The notes under the pieces: model-generated | Databases searched by the model: none | What the model saw: the letters and a program-made list of their open reading frames with translations, nothing else | What the model was told of the DNA's origin: nothing | Part shown: in pieces, positions 8,616 through 17,731 of the stretch | Layout: every line of letters begins with the position of its first letter | How positions within the stretch are numbered: the stretch's first letter is position 1 | Assembly (NCBI RefSeq): GCF_000373645.1 | Contig: NZ_KB892010.1 | Coordinates: forward strand, 62,001-126,000 | Origin: Streptomyces sp. ATexAB-D23 | GTDB taxonomy: Bacteria; Actinomycetota; Actinomycetes; Streptomycetales; Streptomycetaceae | Reading direction: 5' to 3' | DNA: 64,000 nucleotides | Translations under genes and position numbers: made by a program

Positions 8616-9416
8616 TCAGTTCCCGACGCTCTGGTAGCCGCGGATCTGCCTCCGCCACAGCCGGTAGGCGGCCGCGAACCACAGGGCGCCGATCAGCGGG
8701 GCGCCGAAGGCGACGGCCTGCTGTACGTGGAGCTCGCCGGTCTTGTCGAGCAGCACGCTCGACGGGATGTAGGCGACGAAGGCCACCGGGATGATCCAGG
8801 TGAAGGCCCAGCTCAGGGCGGACCCGAAGATGCGCGTCGGATAGGAGCCGAACATCAGGTAGATGTTGTCGACGAGATGGTTGGCGGCCCAGGTCTGCAC
8901 GAACCGGAAGCTGAGCGAGGAGACGATCATGATCACGGCGCCCTCGGCCATCGCGCCTCCGGCGACCGCCAGCAGGAGGTACAGCACGTTCAGTGCCGAG
9001 AAGTCCAGGCCGGTGAGGACCGCGGCGACCGAGAACAGGGCGACCGCGGCGACGACGTCTCCGATGACGTTCATCTGGAACCGTGTGGTGACCACCTGGA
9101 GGAGCGGGTTCAGGGGGCGCACCAGGTAGCGGTCGAACTTCCCTTCGCGGACCGTGTGGTCCAGGAATTCGATCTGGTGGAACGGGACGACCCAGGCGGC
9201 GTGTGCGAGCAGCCTCATGGAGTACAGCAGGGCCAGTTCACCGAACGACCATCCGGCGATGGTGTCGAACTTGCGCAGTACGACCCAGACGAAGGCGAAA
9301 CCGCTGCCCTGGTAGACCAGGCCGAGGACGGTGAGCATGACGAAGTTGAGACGGTATTGCATCTCGCTTCTGATGGCGGCTTTGTAGAACGCCCAGGTGA
9401 TGCTCAGGCTCTTCAC
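8616..9416 (-). CDS. ABC-2 type transporter permease (DUF990-like)
   Basis: The 266-residue protein has six predicted membrane segments and a loop with REGKFDRYLVRPLNP, typical of ABC2_membrane_6/DUF990-type permeases. These work as pairs with an ABC ATPase to export lipids, glycans or natural products. The partner permease lies 6 nt upstream in the operon and the ATPase just before that. No substrate-binding protein is present, which fits an exporter. Confidence 0.85.
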   Translation of the reverse strand: MKSLSITWAFYKAAIRSEMQYRLNFVMLTVLGLVYQGSGFAFVWVVLRKFDTIAGWSFGELALLYSMRLLAHAAWVVPFHQIEFLDHTVREGKFDRYLVRPLNPLLQVVTTRFQMNVIGDVVAAVALFSVAAVLTGLDFSALNVLYLLLAVAGGAMAEGAVIMIVSSLSFRFVQTWAANHLVDNIYLMFGSYPTRIFGSALSWAFTWIIPVAFVAYIPSSVLLDKTGELHVQQAVAFGAPLIGALWFAAAYRLWRRQIRGYQSVGN

Positions 9417-9422
9417 GGACGC

Positions 9423-10256
9423 TCACCCTCCCTGCACGACGACGCGATGCAGTGCCGCTTTCCAGATCCGGCGGGCGAGGAGGGCCAGGAGCACCACCCA
9501 CAGGATCTGGATTCCGATGGCCCGCGCGGCCCGGTCCTCGGCGATCTGGCCGACGTAGATGGCGACCGGTGTGTAGGTCGTGGCCTGGAAGGGAAGCAGG
9601 TCGGCCAGGTGCCGTAGGACGTCGGGGAAGAAGGAGAGGGGGACCAGCGCCCCTGCCAGGAACTGGTTGATCAGGTAGTAGAGCACGGTGACCCCGTTGA
9701 TCTCCATGGTCCAGAAGGCCACCATGCCGATGATCAGATTCAGCAGGATCGCCACCGCGTACCCGCAGACAAGACTCACCAGCCAGTACCCGAGGGCCAT
9801 GGCCGAGGCGGGCGGGCCGAGCGCGCCGGCGAACGCGACCACGGGCAGCGCCGCGACGGCGAACAGCAGCATGGCCAGGCTGGAGCCGCAGAGGTGGGCC
9901 AGCATCTGCGGGACGAAGCCGGGCGGTCGCAGGAGGTCGAAGGCGACTTGTCCCTCGCGGATTCGCCCGTACATGTAGGAGCCGACCGAGGGGTCCTGAA
10001 GGGCCCAGTTCTGAAGGTTGGCGAGGGTGAGATACACGAGCAGCGACTGCAACGCGACGCCGTCGACCTCCGCCGCCCCGTCGTAGAGCGTCGTCCACAC
10101 CTTGCGCAGGATGTAGGTCTGGACGATGACGACGGCCAGCAGGAACGCCGCGTTCTGGCGGTAGACGACCGCCGTCCGCAGGCGGCCCCGGATGATCTGC
10201 GCGTATGCCGGTGCGTTACGGAAGCGACGGTGCGGGGCGCGGGCCTCGGTGGCCAA
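9423..10256 (-). CDS. ABC-2 type transporter permease
   Basis: The 277-residue protein has six membrane segments. The cytoplasmic loop REGQVAFDLLRPPG corresponds to REGKFDRYLVRPLNP in the neighbouring permease, so the two are probable heterodimer partners. It begins 3 nt after the ATPase gene ends, suggesting tight co-translation. The role would be export across the cytoplasmic membrane of the product built by the adjacent enzymes (inference). Confidence 0.85.
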   Translation of the reverse strand: MATEARAPHRRFRNAPAYAQIIRGRLRTAVVYRQNAAFLLAVVIVQTYILRKVWTTLYDGAAEVDGVALQSLLVYLTLANLQNWALQDPSVGSYMYGRIREGQVAFDLLRPPGFVPQMLAHLCGSSLAMLLFAVAALPVVAFAGALGPPASAMALGYWLVSLVCGYAVAILLNLIIGMVAFWTMEINGVTVLYYLINQFLAGALVPLSFFPDVLRHLADLLPFQATTYTPVAIYVGQIAEDRAARAIGIQILWVVLLALLARRIWKAALHRVVVQGG

Positions 10257-10259
10257 AAC

Positions 10260-11288
10260 CTATGTCACCGTCTTTCGGGCTCCGTAGATCTCCCGTACCA
10301 CGCCCTCCAGGTCCGGTTCCACGATGGACAGGTCCACCACGGGGTGGAGCGCGTTGAAGGAGGCGATCACTTCCTGCGCCGATGTGCTGTCCGCGTCGAA
10401 GGCGACCTTGACCTCGCTGCCCTCCTGGGAGAGCAGCGTCCATTCCGGGCGGCCGTCCAGGGACACCCGCGGGAACTCGCCCGTGGCGGTGTCCAGGGCG
10501 ATCTGGGCCACGAGGGTCCGGTTCGGGGCGTAGGCCTTCTTGAGCGTGTCCACCGCTCCGTCGTAGAGCACGCGCCCCTGATCGATGAGAACGACCCGGT
10601 CGCACAGGCGCTCCACGTCGGCCAGGTCATGGGTGGTGAGGACGATCGTGGTGTTCAGCTCCCTGTTGATCTCCTCGACGAAGACCCGCATGCTCTCCTT
10701 CGCCAGCGCGTCGAGGCCGATGGTGGGCTCGTCCAGGTAGAGCAGCGGCGGTTCGTGGAGCATGGAGGCGACCAGGTCGCCGCGCATGCGCTGGCCCAGA
10801 CTGAGCTGGCGCACCGGGCGGTCGAGGAAGGGGGCCAGGTCGAGCATCTCGATGAAGCGGTCGAGGTTCCTCCGGTAGGTGGCCTGCGGGATTCGGTAGA
10901 GCTTCCCGACCAGTTTGAACGATTCGATCAGTGGCAGGTCCCACCAGAGCTGGCTGCGCTGGCCGAAGACGACGCCGATCTGGAGGGCGTTGTTCTCCCG
11001 GTCGCTCCAGGGGACGACTCCGTTGACCTCCAGCAGGCCGCTCGTGGGGACCAGGACCCCGCTCATCATCTTGATCGTGGTGCTCTTGCCCGCGCCGTTC
11101 GGGCCGAGGTACCCGACCAGTTCGCCCGCCTCGATCGTGAAGCTGACGCCGTCGACCGCGCGGACCTCCTCGACCTCGCGGGTGAACAGCGTGCGCACGC
11201 CCCCGAGGAACCCGTCGAAGCTCCTCGGCCGGCGGTAGTACTTGGTGAGTTCCTCGACCCGGATCAGGGGATCGCTCCCGGCCGTCAT
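10260..11288 (-). CDS. ABC transporter ATP-binding protein
   Basis: The 342-residue protein has Walker A GPNGAGKST, signature LSLGQRMRGD, Walker B LLYLDEPTIGLD and the H-loop TTHDLADVE. An N-terminal ~30-residue extension and a C-terminal domain of ~90 residues match the ABC-2 natural-product or ABC-glycan exporter subfamily. ATG 11288 overlaps the stop of the upstream glycosyltransferase gene (ATGA). With the two following permeases it forms a complete ABC-2 exporter. Confidence 0.93.
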   Translation of the reverse strand: MTAGSDPLIRVEELTKYYRRPRSFDGFLGGVRTLFTREVEEVRAVDGVSFTIEAGELVGYLGPNGAGKSTTIKMMSGVLVPTSGLLEVNGVVPWSDRENNALQIGVVFGQRSQLWWDLPLIESFKLVGKLYRIPQATYRRNLDRFIEMLDLAPFLDRPVRQLSLGQRMRGDLVASMLHEPPLLYLDEPTIGLDALAKESMRVFVEEINRELNTTIVLTTHDLADVERLCDRVVLIDQGRVLYDGAVDTLKKAYAPNRTLVAQIALDTATGEFPRVSLDGRPEWTLLSQEGSEVKVAFDADSTSAQEVIASFNALHPVVDLSIVEPDLEGVVREIYGARKTVT

Positions 11289-12421
11289 GAAGTGCCCGGC
11301 TTCTGGGCGGTGTGGGGGTGGGCGGCGAGGATGCGGGTCCGCTCCTCGGCTCCGGGCCGGGGGAAATAGACCAGGTCGTGCGGTGTCTCCACGCACTGCG
11401 CGAGGGCCGCCAGCTCGCCGTCCCCCGTGTGGTCGATCAGGAGGAGGGGGGACTGCCGGGCCAGTTCGGGCAGTTCGGCGCGCGCCCGCTCCACGTCGGC
11501 CTCCGCGACCTCGATGAGCCGGTAAGGGGTCGTTGTGGGGAGCCGGCCCTCGAAGGCGCGTGCCGCGTACTCGAACCGCAGGCAGCATTCCACCCAGCTC
11601 AGGTCCGTCGTCGCGGGGTCGAAGGAGCGGTCCAGCACCCATTGGGCAGCCACCTCGGGGGCGGGATGCAGGGTGGTGAAGTGGGAGAGGTTGACCCGCC
11701 AGTCCGCGTACATGTCCTTGTCCAGGACCTGTGCGTGCTGGTGGTACAGGACGGCTTGCGGGTTGTAGGCGAAGGCGAGGCCCCGCTGCCGCAGGCGGTA
11801 GCCGAGTTCCGAGTCCTCAAGGCCCCAGCCGGTGAAGGACTCCTCGAATCCGCCCACGGCCGACAGATGTTCCCTGCGCACGGAAGCGTTGCAGCTGAAG
11901 AGGTAGTGCCAGCACGTCGCCATGTTGTTGAGATTGTGCGAGAGCTTCGCCAGGACTCCGCCTCGGGAATCTCCGCCGATGACCGGCGGCAGCGCGTCGA
12001 AGGTGAATTCCGAACTGAGCCGCTCAAGGTCGATGTGTCCTTCGGCGAAATATCCCCGCGGTCCCAGAACGACCAGATCGGGCCGACGTTCGTGGTACCG
12101 GATGTGCTCCGCGACGCAGGTGGGCGGTACGACTTCGTCCGCGTCGATCATGACGACGAGGTCGCCCGTTGCCGCTTCGATCCCGGTATTCCGTGCGGCG
12201 GACCGGCCGGATTCCGGGGTCCGTGGCTTGTGGATGCAGCGCAGGGGGAATTTGCACGAGAAGTTCTCGACCATGGAGCGGGTGCCGTCGTCGGAGCCGT
12301 CGTCGACGACGACGATCTCAAGGCTGTCCGCCGGCCCGAGGCGCTGATGGTTGAGGGATGTCAGGCAGACCTCAAGTGCGTTCCGGGAATTGAAGGACGG
12401 AATGATCAGACTTACTAACAT
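11285..12421 (-). CDS. GT2 glycosyltransferase with galactosyltransferase-type C-terminal region
   Basis: The 378-residue protein starts VSLIIPSFNSRNALEVCL. It contains EIVVVDDGSDDGT and MIDADEVVPP, the metal/nucleotide-sugar site. The later GGFEESFTGWGLEDSELGYRL stretch (key part GWGLEDSELGYR) is typical of the Glyco_transf_7C region of polypeptide GalNAc or chondroitin-type enzymes. A 100-residue C-terminal extension has no clear family. It is the first gene of the six-gene minus-strand operon and overlaps the ATPase gene by 4 nt. Sugar donor and acceptor are unknown. Confidence 0.85.
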   Translation of the reverse strand: MLVSLIIPSFNSRNALEVCLTSLNHQRLGPADSLEIVVVDDGSDDGTRSMVENFSCKFPLRCIHKPRTPESGRSAARNTGIEAATGDLVVMIDADEVVPPTCVAEHIRYHERRPDLVVLGPRGYFAEGHIDLERLSSEFTFDALPPVIGGDSRGGVLAKLSHNLNNMATCWHYLFSCNASVRREHLSAVGGFEESFTGWGLEDSELGYRLRQRGLAFAYNPQAVLYHQHAQVLDKDMYADWRVNLSHFTTLHPAPEVAAQWVLDRSFDPATTDLSWVECCLRFEYAARAFEGRLPTTTPYRLIEVAEADVERARAELPELARQSPLLLIDHTGDGELAALAQCVETPHDLVYFPRPGAEERTRILAAHPHTAQKPGTS

Positions 12422-12903
12422 TAGTTCACCCCGAGTATGGACGGTCCCGTTGGCTGATGGTCATGTTCTGCAAATGAATCGGCATCGATCCGCGTCTGCC
12501 AATGGCGGCGGCCTCCCGGCACGAGGGAGAATATACCCGCGCCGATGGTGATTCACGGGTTCCCGGAAAATTTGCGCCCGATGCCAGCTGGGGTTGGCAC
12601 CATGTGGCACGAAAGGGGTATCTCTGGCTGCATCTTGTCCGATTCGATCTGATGTTTCCCCTCTGTAGCACATGTGGCCCGATGTCCCGGGCCGGCCGAT
12701 GGTGCGCGCGCCTCCGAACTGCGGCGTCGCACCGGATTCGGGGGAGCCGGGGGATGTCGACCGATTCGCGCCCTGTCGGATTGCGCGGTATCCCTCACCG
12801 TATATGGCGATTAATGGTCCGTGTGACGGGACCCGGGTTCGTTCGCCATTGATGCTTCATCCATCCGGAATGATCAGTCCCGCTAAGCGGCCAATAGGCG
12901 CCA
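12422..12903. other. Divergent intergenic region between two glycosyltransferase genes
   Basis: No supported gene lies here; short frames have no family features. The local base composition is visibly less GC-rich than neighbouring genes. It must hold the promoter of the minus-strand exporter operon; CATACT about 30 nt upstream of ATG 12421 could be its -10 but no good -35 was found. Confidence 0.5.
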
Positions 12904-12932
12904 TTGACGGGCCCACCTGCTTGCGGCAGGAT
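12904..12932 (+). promoter_or_regulatory. Probable promoter of the plus-strand GT2-NRPS operon
   Basis: TTGACG (12904-12909) and CAGGAT (12927-12932) are separated by 17 bp, close to the housekeeping sigma consensus. The predicted start site near 12939 is about 40 nt before the TTG start of the glycosyltransferase gene. Confidence 0.55.
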
Positions 12933-12977
12933 CTCGGCTACGCGTGGACCGGACAGAGTGAGAAGGCGGTCGAATAG

Positions 12978-13970
12978 TTGACGGGTCGGGAAGCACTGAG
13001 CGAGGAGGAGGCTCTTGCTGCTACCTCCGTCATCATTCCTGTGAAAGACGACATCAAGCTGGCGCAATGTCTGGAAAGTATTGACGAGGACGTCGAAGTG
13101 GTATTCGCCCTCAATGGTGCCAGCGATGAAGTGCGAGAGATCGTCAAGAACTGCCGGCACCGGCACACCGTGGCGGAGATACCCGAGGCGAATATCGGTG
13201 CCGCATACAACATCGGTGCGCAGGTGGCCAGTGGGCGGTTTCTCTTATTCATGGACTCCGACTGCACCTTTCGCCCGGGGACGATCCGGCTCATGGCCCG
13301 GGAAGTGGTGGAGCACCCCGTGGTCAAAGGCCAGTGCGTCTTCACCGACGGTAAGGGGTGGAGCAGCAAGGTGATCCGGCGGGCCCGCGAGTTCCAGACG
13401 TCGGACCACAGCAATGCCTATTCTCCGCCACTCATCTACGACGTCCGCATCCTGCCGCGGATCGGCGGGTACCACTACTCCGACCTGATCCACTTCCAGG
13501 AGGACCGGGAATTCGACTTCCGCCTCCAGCTCGCCGGAATCCCGGTCCGGCTCCGGACCGAAGCGGTGATCCATCACGCCGAGCAGACCGGCGCGGCCGA
13601 CCTGCGCAGTGGCTACAGATACGGCCTGGGCGAGGCGATCGGGCGGGAGCTGGGCCTCTTCGTGACGCCTTCGCCGTGGTGGCGGCTGGCCGACGACGCC
13701 CGCTCGATCGCCGAGGTCTTCCGCGTCAAGGGTGCCGCACCCGCCCTGTACCGGGTGGCCTGGCTGGGGATGTACAACCTCGGCACCTGTGTGCACACGC
13801 TGTTCGACCCCTTCAAGGTCCGGCCGCGCTACCCGGCTAGGGCCCGCCGCATCCGTAACCGGGGCGGAGTCCCGGTGCACTCGACGAAATTGGACGCGTC
13901 CTACCGGGACGCCCTGCGGAAATCCCACGAGAGGCAGGGACGGAGGATCACGCCGTCCGACAGCGTGTGA
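12978..13970 (+). CDS. GT2-type glycosyltransferase
   Basis: The 330-residue protein has a GT-A core: TSVIIPVKDDIKLAQCLESI, AALNIG-like NIGAAYNIGAQVASG, and the FMDSDCTFRPG metal site. The C-terminal half has amphipathic helices and no clear membrane anchor. A TAG stop lies directly before TTG 12978, so this TTG is the only start that keeps the N-terminus; GAGAAGG upstream is a weak ribosome binding site. It precedes the NRPS gene by 85 nt on the same strand. The substrate is unknown; it could place a sugar on the NRPS-derived product. Confidence 0.75.
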   Translation: MTGREALSEEEALAATSVIIPVKDDIKLAQCLESIDEDVEVVFALNGASDEVREIVKNCRHRHTVAEIPEANIGAAYNIGAQVASGRFLLFMDSDCTFRPGTIRLMAREVVEHPVVKGQCVFTDGKGWSSKVIRRAREFQTSDHSNAYSPPLIYDVRILPRIGGYHYSDLIHFQEDREFDFRLQLAGIPVRLRTEAVIHHAEQTGAADLRSGYRYGLGEAIGRELGLFVTPSPWWRLADDARSIAEVFRVKGAAPALYRVAWLGMYNLGTCVHTLFDPFKVRPRYPARARRIRNRGGVPVHSTKLDASYRDALRKSHERQGRRITPSDSV

Positions 13971-14055
13971 AGGAAGCGCGTGGTGCGTCGGCTGCTGTGA
14001 CGTCCGATGCGGCCCCTGGTGCGTCCCGCATATCTGACGAGCGGTAAGGAGAAGC

Positions 14056-17000
14056 ATGTCGGTCCTGCGCGGGCATTCCGGTCTTCCATCGGCTCCGGCA
14101 GCGGAGGGGAGGCCGGCGGAGGGAAGTTCGGCGGAGGGAAGGCCGGCGGCGGAGATCATCGGCGCCTACGCGGCCACGTGCCTGTGGGAGCTGGGCGCCG
14201 ACCACGTGGAGCTGGAACTGCGGGCGGACGGGCGGCGGGTGCTGTTCACGTTCCGGGAGTCCGACGGCGGGCCCGGGGGCCCCGGACTGCCGCCGGGCAC
14301 GGCGGGGCCCCGTCCGGTGACGGTCGGCTGCCCGGTGGCGGCGTCGGCCCCCGCTTCCGCCCGCGCCCTGGTCTCCGCCTGCCGGCTCCGGCTCTCCTGG
14401 TCCGACGACGGAACGGTCGAACACCGGCTCGTTCCCGCCCCCGGAGCCCGGGTCGAGGCCGGACTCGCGCGCCTGCGGCTCGCCGACCGCCTGGCGCGGC
14501 CCGGCGAGGGCATACCCGGCCGCCGCGAGCGCGAAGCACTCACCACGGCACCCTGGACCGGCGGCGGTGAACCCGTGCGGTGGCCCGACCTGTGCGACGC
14601 GTTCACCGCGCAGGCGCGGGCCACACCCGGTCTCGTGGCGGTCACGGACGACACCGAGGAGCTGACCTACGCCGAACTGGACCGGTGGACCGGCTCCCTC
14701 GCGCTCCGGCTCCGGGCGGAGGGCGTCGGAACCGGCGAGATCGTGGCCGTGGGGGTGGAGCGAGGGGTCGCCTCGGTGGCCGCCGTGCTCGGCGTCCTGC
14801 GCGCGGGAGCCGCGTACCTCCCGGTCGGGGTGGACCTGCCGCTCTCCCGGCAGCGGCGGTTCCTCACGGTGAGCGGGGCGCGCGTGGCCGTCGTCGGCGA
14901 CGGCTCGCCACTGAGGAACCTCGTGGAGCGCCCCATCGATGTCGCTTCCGCGCGTGAGGAGGCCGTGGCGTCCGCGCGCGAAGAGACCATCGCTCCCGCA
15001 CGCGACGACGACGCGGCCGTGACGCGGCTGCCGTCGCCGCCCGGTCCCGAGACGCTCGCCTACGTCCTGTTCACCTCCGGGTCGACCGGCGAACCCAAGG
15101 CCGTCGCCATGCCGAGGCGTTCGCTCAACCATCATGTCGACTGGTACCGGCACCACTCGTCCTCGCCCGTCGGCGGCCGCAGCCTGCACTTCGCGGACCT
15201 GGGCTGGGACACCTCCACCGCGGAGATATTCCCGACCCTGTGCTCCGGCGGAACGGTGGTGGTGGCCGGCCGACGGGCCCGGCGGGACCCGGACCGGCTG
15301 GTCGACCTCCTGCGCACGTCCGGCGTGCAGAGGATGGTCCTCCCGCCGCAGGTCCTCGCGCAGATCGCGGAACGCTGCCTGCGGTCCGGCGGCCCGGCCC
15401 TGCCGCTGCTCGACGTCGTCAGCGGCGGCGAACAGCTCGTCCTCACCGACGTGCTGCGGCGCTGGCTCCTCGGCCTGCCCGGAGCCGTGCTCCAGAACCA
15501 CTACGGCCCGAGCGAGACCCAGCTCGTCACGGCGTACGTCTCCGATCCGGCGCAGGCGCCCGACCTCCCGCCGATCGGACGCCCCTGCGGCAACAACCGG
15601 CTCTACGTGCTGGACGAGACCGGCCGCCCCGCGGCGGTCGGCGAGCCCGGGGAACTCGTCATCGCAGGTCCGGGCGTGGCCTCCGGCTACCTCGGCGACC
15701 CCGCCGCCACCGCCGCGGCCTTCGTCCCCGACCCCTCCGGTGCGTCCGACGGCCGGGCCTACCGGTCCGGCGACCTGGTCCGCCGGCTCCCGGACGGGAA
15801 CCTGCAGTTCGTCGGCCGGGTGGACCGGCAGGTGAAGGTACGGGGATACCGCGTGGAGCCCGCGGAGGTCGAGCGGGTCCTCACCGAGCTGCCCCGGGTG
15901 CGGGCCGCCGCGGTGACCGCCGTCGAACGCCCCGGACACCGCTCCCTGGTGGCCTTCGTGGTCACCGACGCGGACCCGGCGGACCTGCTCGGCGAGCTGG
16001 AGCGGCGGCTGCCCGGCTACATGGTGCCGTCCAGGATCGAGCCGGTCGACGCGCTGCCGCTCACCCCGAACGGCAAGGTCGACGTATCCGCCCTGCTCGA
16101 CCACGGGGCGGACGCGCCGGCGGACGAGCCGGTCGCCCGGCCGGTCGCGGCCGTCATCGCGGCCTGGACGGAGGTGCTCGGCACGCCCCCCGGGCCCGAC
16201 ACCGACTTCCGGGCGGCCGGCGGGGATTCGCTGACCGCCATGACGATCGCGGCCCGCTGCCACGTCCGGGGGCTGCGCGTGAGCGCCGTCGACGTGCTCG
16301 AAGCGGCGACCCCCCGCCGGCTCGCCGACATCGCCGGCCGGGCCGGCGGAGGAGTGACGCGGGACCTGCCCGGGGCCGGGACGCTGCTTCCGCTGCTCCC
16401 CAGCCAGGCGGACGCCCTGCGTACGCCCACACCGGACCGCGACCACTGGTACCAGGCCGCCCTGTTCCGTACCGGAGCCGACCTGGACACCGGCCTGCTG
16501 AGGGAGGCCGTACGGGCTGTCGTGGCCGCGCACCCCTCGCTGCGGTGCGCGGTCACCGACGACGGGCAGCGGGTGGTGGAACCGTACGAGGTGGTGGCCG
16601 ACGCGCGGAGTGACACCGCGTCCGGTGGGCTCACCGGAGCGTTGGCGCGGGTACGGGGCGGTGGTCTGGACCTCGGCTCCGGCCGGCTCGTCGATGTGAC
16701 GCGGCTGAGCGGCGACCGGCTGCTGCTCGTCGTGCACCAGATGGCGTTCGACGCGGTGTCCTGGGGGACGTTCACCAGCGATTTGCAGGAGGCCTACCGG
16801 ACGCTGCGCCTCGGGGGAGTGCCCGCGCTCGGTGAGGCCACGTCGACGGCGGCCTGGCTGGAGGCGCTGCGGGGTTACGCGGCGGGCGCGGCCCGCGACG
16901 AGCTGCCGGTCTGGCGGGACCAGGTGCGGGGCGAACCGGCCCTGCCGCCCGACGTTCCCGGCGGGTCACGGGCGACGAACCTCGGCGGGACCGCGTGCGG

Positions 17001-17667
17001 ACTGGAAAGGGCCCTGGACGCCGACAGCACGCGGCGGCTGCTGCGGGAGACCCCGCTGACGGCGTCCTGCCGGGCGGACGAGGTGGTCCTGCACGCGCTG
17101 GTGAGGACCCTGGCGGCGGGCCGTACCGGCCCGGTCCGGCTGGACACCCTCCAGCACGGCCGCGCCGAGCGGATCGCCCCCGGTCTCGATCTGTCCAGGA
17201 CCACCGGCTGGTTCACCACCGTCGCCCCCCTGACGGTCGCTCTGCCGCGCTCCGGCGGGCCCCGGGACGAACTCGCCGCGACCGTCGCCGCCAACCGTTC
17301 ACGGCCCCTGTCGGGAGTGGGCTTCGGGGCGCTGCGCCACTTCGGCACGGGTGCGCCGCGCGAGGCTCTGAACGGCATCGGGCCGGCGGACGTGTCCTTC
17401 GACTTCCTGGGCACCGCGGCTTCCCTCTACCCCGGTGAACTCCTCGTGGAGAAGCTCGACGCGGCTCTGGGCCCGTACGTCCACGACGGCTGGGAGCGCC
17501 CGCACCCGGTCGAGGTGCAGGCGTACATCAGCGAAGGGCGTCTCGTCATCGGCTGGACGTACTCCAAGGCCCTGCACAGCGAGAGATTGATCCGTCGGAC
17601 GGCCGATCGTCATATCGCCGACCTCGTCGCCATGGTCGACGGCCGTGCGTGGACGGCTGCTTCGTGA
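14056..17667 (+). CDS. Single-module NRPS: unknown N-terminus, adenylation, carrier, epimerisation-like domain
   Basis: The 1203-residue protein has these parts. Residues 1-180 are an unrecognised alpha/beta region. An adenylation domain follows with TSGSTGEPK at about 340-348, NHYGPSETQ, YRSGDLVRR, the RQVKVRGYRVEPAEVE region (about 594-609) and LPLTPNGKVD. The carrier domain has GGDSL with Ser725 for phosphopantetheine. From about 780 a condensation-superfamily domain most like an epimerisation domain carries H894-Q-M-A-F-D899-A-V-S-W and a late VSFDFLG. The second His of the HH motif is Gln. There is no condensation domain upstream and no thioesterase. It would load one amino acid, possibly with D-configuration, for a partner enzyme. 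Confidence 0.88.
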   Translation: MSVLRGHSGLPSAPAAEGRPAEGSSAEGRPAAEIIGAYAATCLWELGADHVELELRADGRRVLFTFRESDGGPGGPGLPPGTAGPRPVTVGCPVAASAPASARALVSACRLRLSWSDDGTVEHRLVPAPGARVEAGLARLRLADRLARPGEGIPGRREREALTTAPWTGGGEPVRWPDLCDAFTAQARATPGLVAVTDDTEELTYAELDRWTGSLALRLRAEGVGTGEIVAVGVERGVASVAAVLGVLRAGAAYLPVGVDLPLSRQRRFLTVSGARVAVVGDGSPLRNLVERPIDVASAREEAVASAREETIAPARDDDAAVTRLPSPPGPETLAYVLFTSGSTGEPKAVAMPRRSLNHHVDWYRHHSSSPVGGRSLHFADLGWDTSTAEIFPTLCSGGTVVVAGRRARRDPDRLVDLLRTSGVQRMVLPPQVLAQIAERCLRSGGPALPLLDVVSGGEQLVLTDVLRRWLLGLPGAVLQNHYGPSETQLVTAYVSDPAQAPDLPPIGRPCGNNRLYVLDETGRPAAVGEPGELVIAGPGVASGYLGDPAATAAAFVPDPSGASDGRAYRSGDLVRRLPDGNLQFVGRVDRQVKVRGYRVEPAEVERVLTELPRVRAAAVTAVERPGHRSLVAFVVTDADPADLLGELERRLPGYMVPSRIEPVDALPLTPNGKVDVSALLDHGADAPADEPVARPVAAVIAAWTEVLGTPPGPDTDFRAAGGDSLTAMTIAARCHVRGLRVSAVDVLEAATPRRLADIAGRAGGGVTRDLPGAGTLLPLLPSQADALRTPTPDRDHWYQAALFRTGADLDTGLLREAVRAVVAAHPSLRCAVTDDGQRVVEPYEVVADARSDTASGGLTGALARVRGGGLDLGSGRLVDVTRLSGDRLLLVVHQMAFDAVSWGTFTSDLQEAYRTLRLGGVPALGEATSTAAWLEALRGYAAGAARDELPVWRDQVRGEPALPPDVPGGSRATNLGGTACGLERALDADSTRRLLRETPLTASCRADEVVLHALVRTLAAGRTGPVRLDTLQHGRAERIAPGLDLSRTTGWFTTVAPLTVALPRSGGPRDELAATVAANRSRPLSGVGFGALRHFGTGAPREALNGIGPADVSFDFLGTAASLYPGELLVEKLDAALGPYVHDGWERPHPVEVQAYISEGRLVIGWTYSKALHSERLIRRTADRHIADLVAMVDGRAWTAAS

Positions 17668-17731
17668 AGGCTCCATTCATCACCCCGGTGGTGTGCACAA
17701 GCCCTGGGGGCGACCATTCCTGGAGGGATGG

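Noticed and set aside
14600..16100. Predicting the amino acid activated by the NRPS
   Set aside because: The pocket residues could not be aligned by eye with enough certainty, so no substrate is given.
13948..16737. 929-residue open frame on the minus strand opposite the NRPS gene
   Set aside because: The sense strand has all adenylation-domain motifs; this is a shadow of GC-rich third codon positions.
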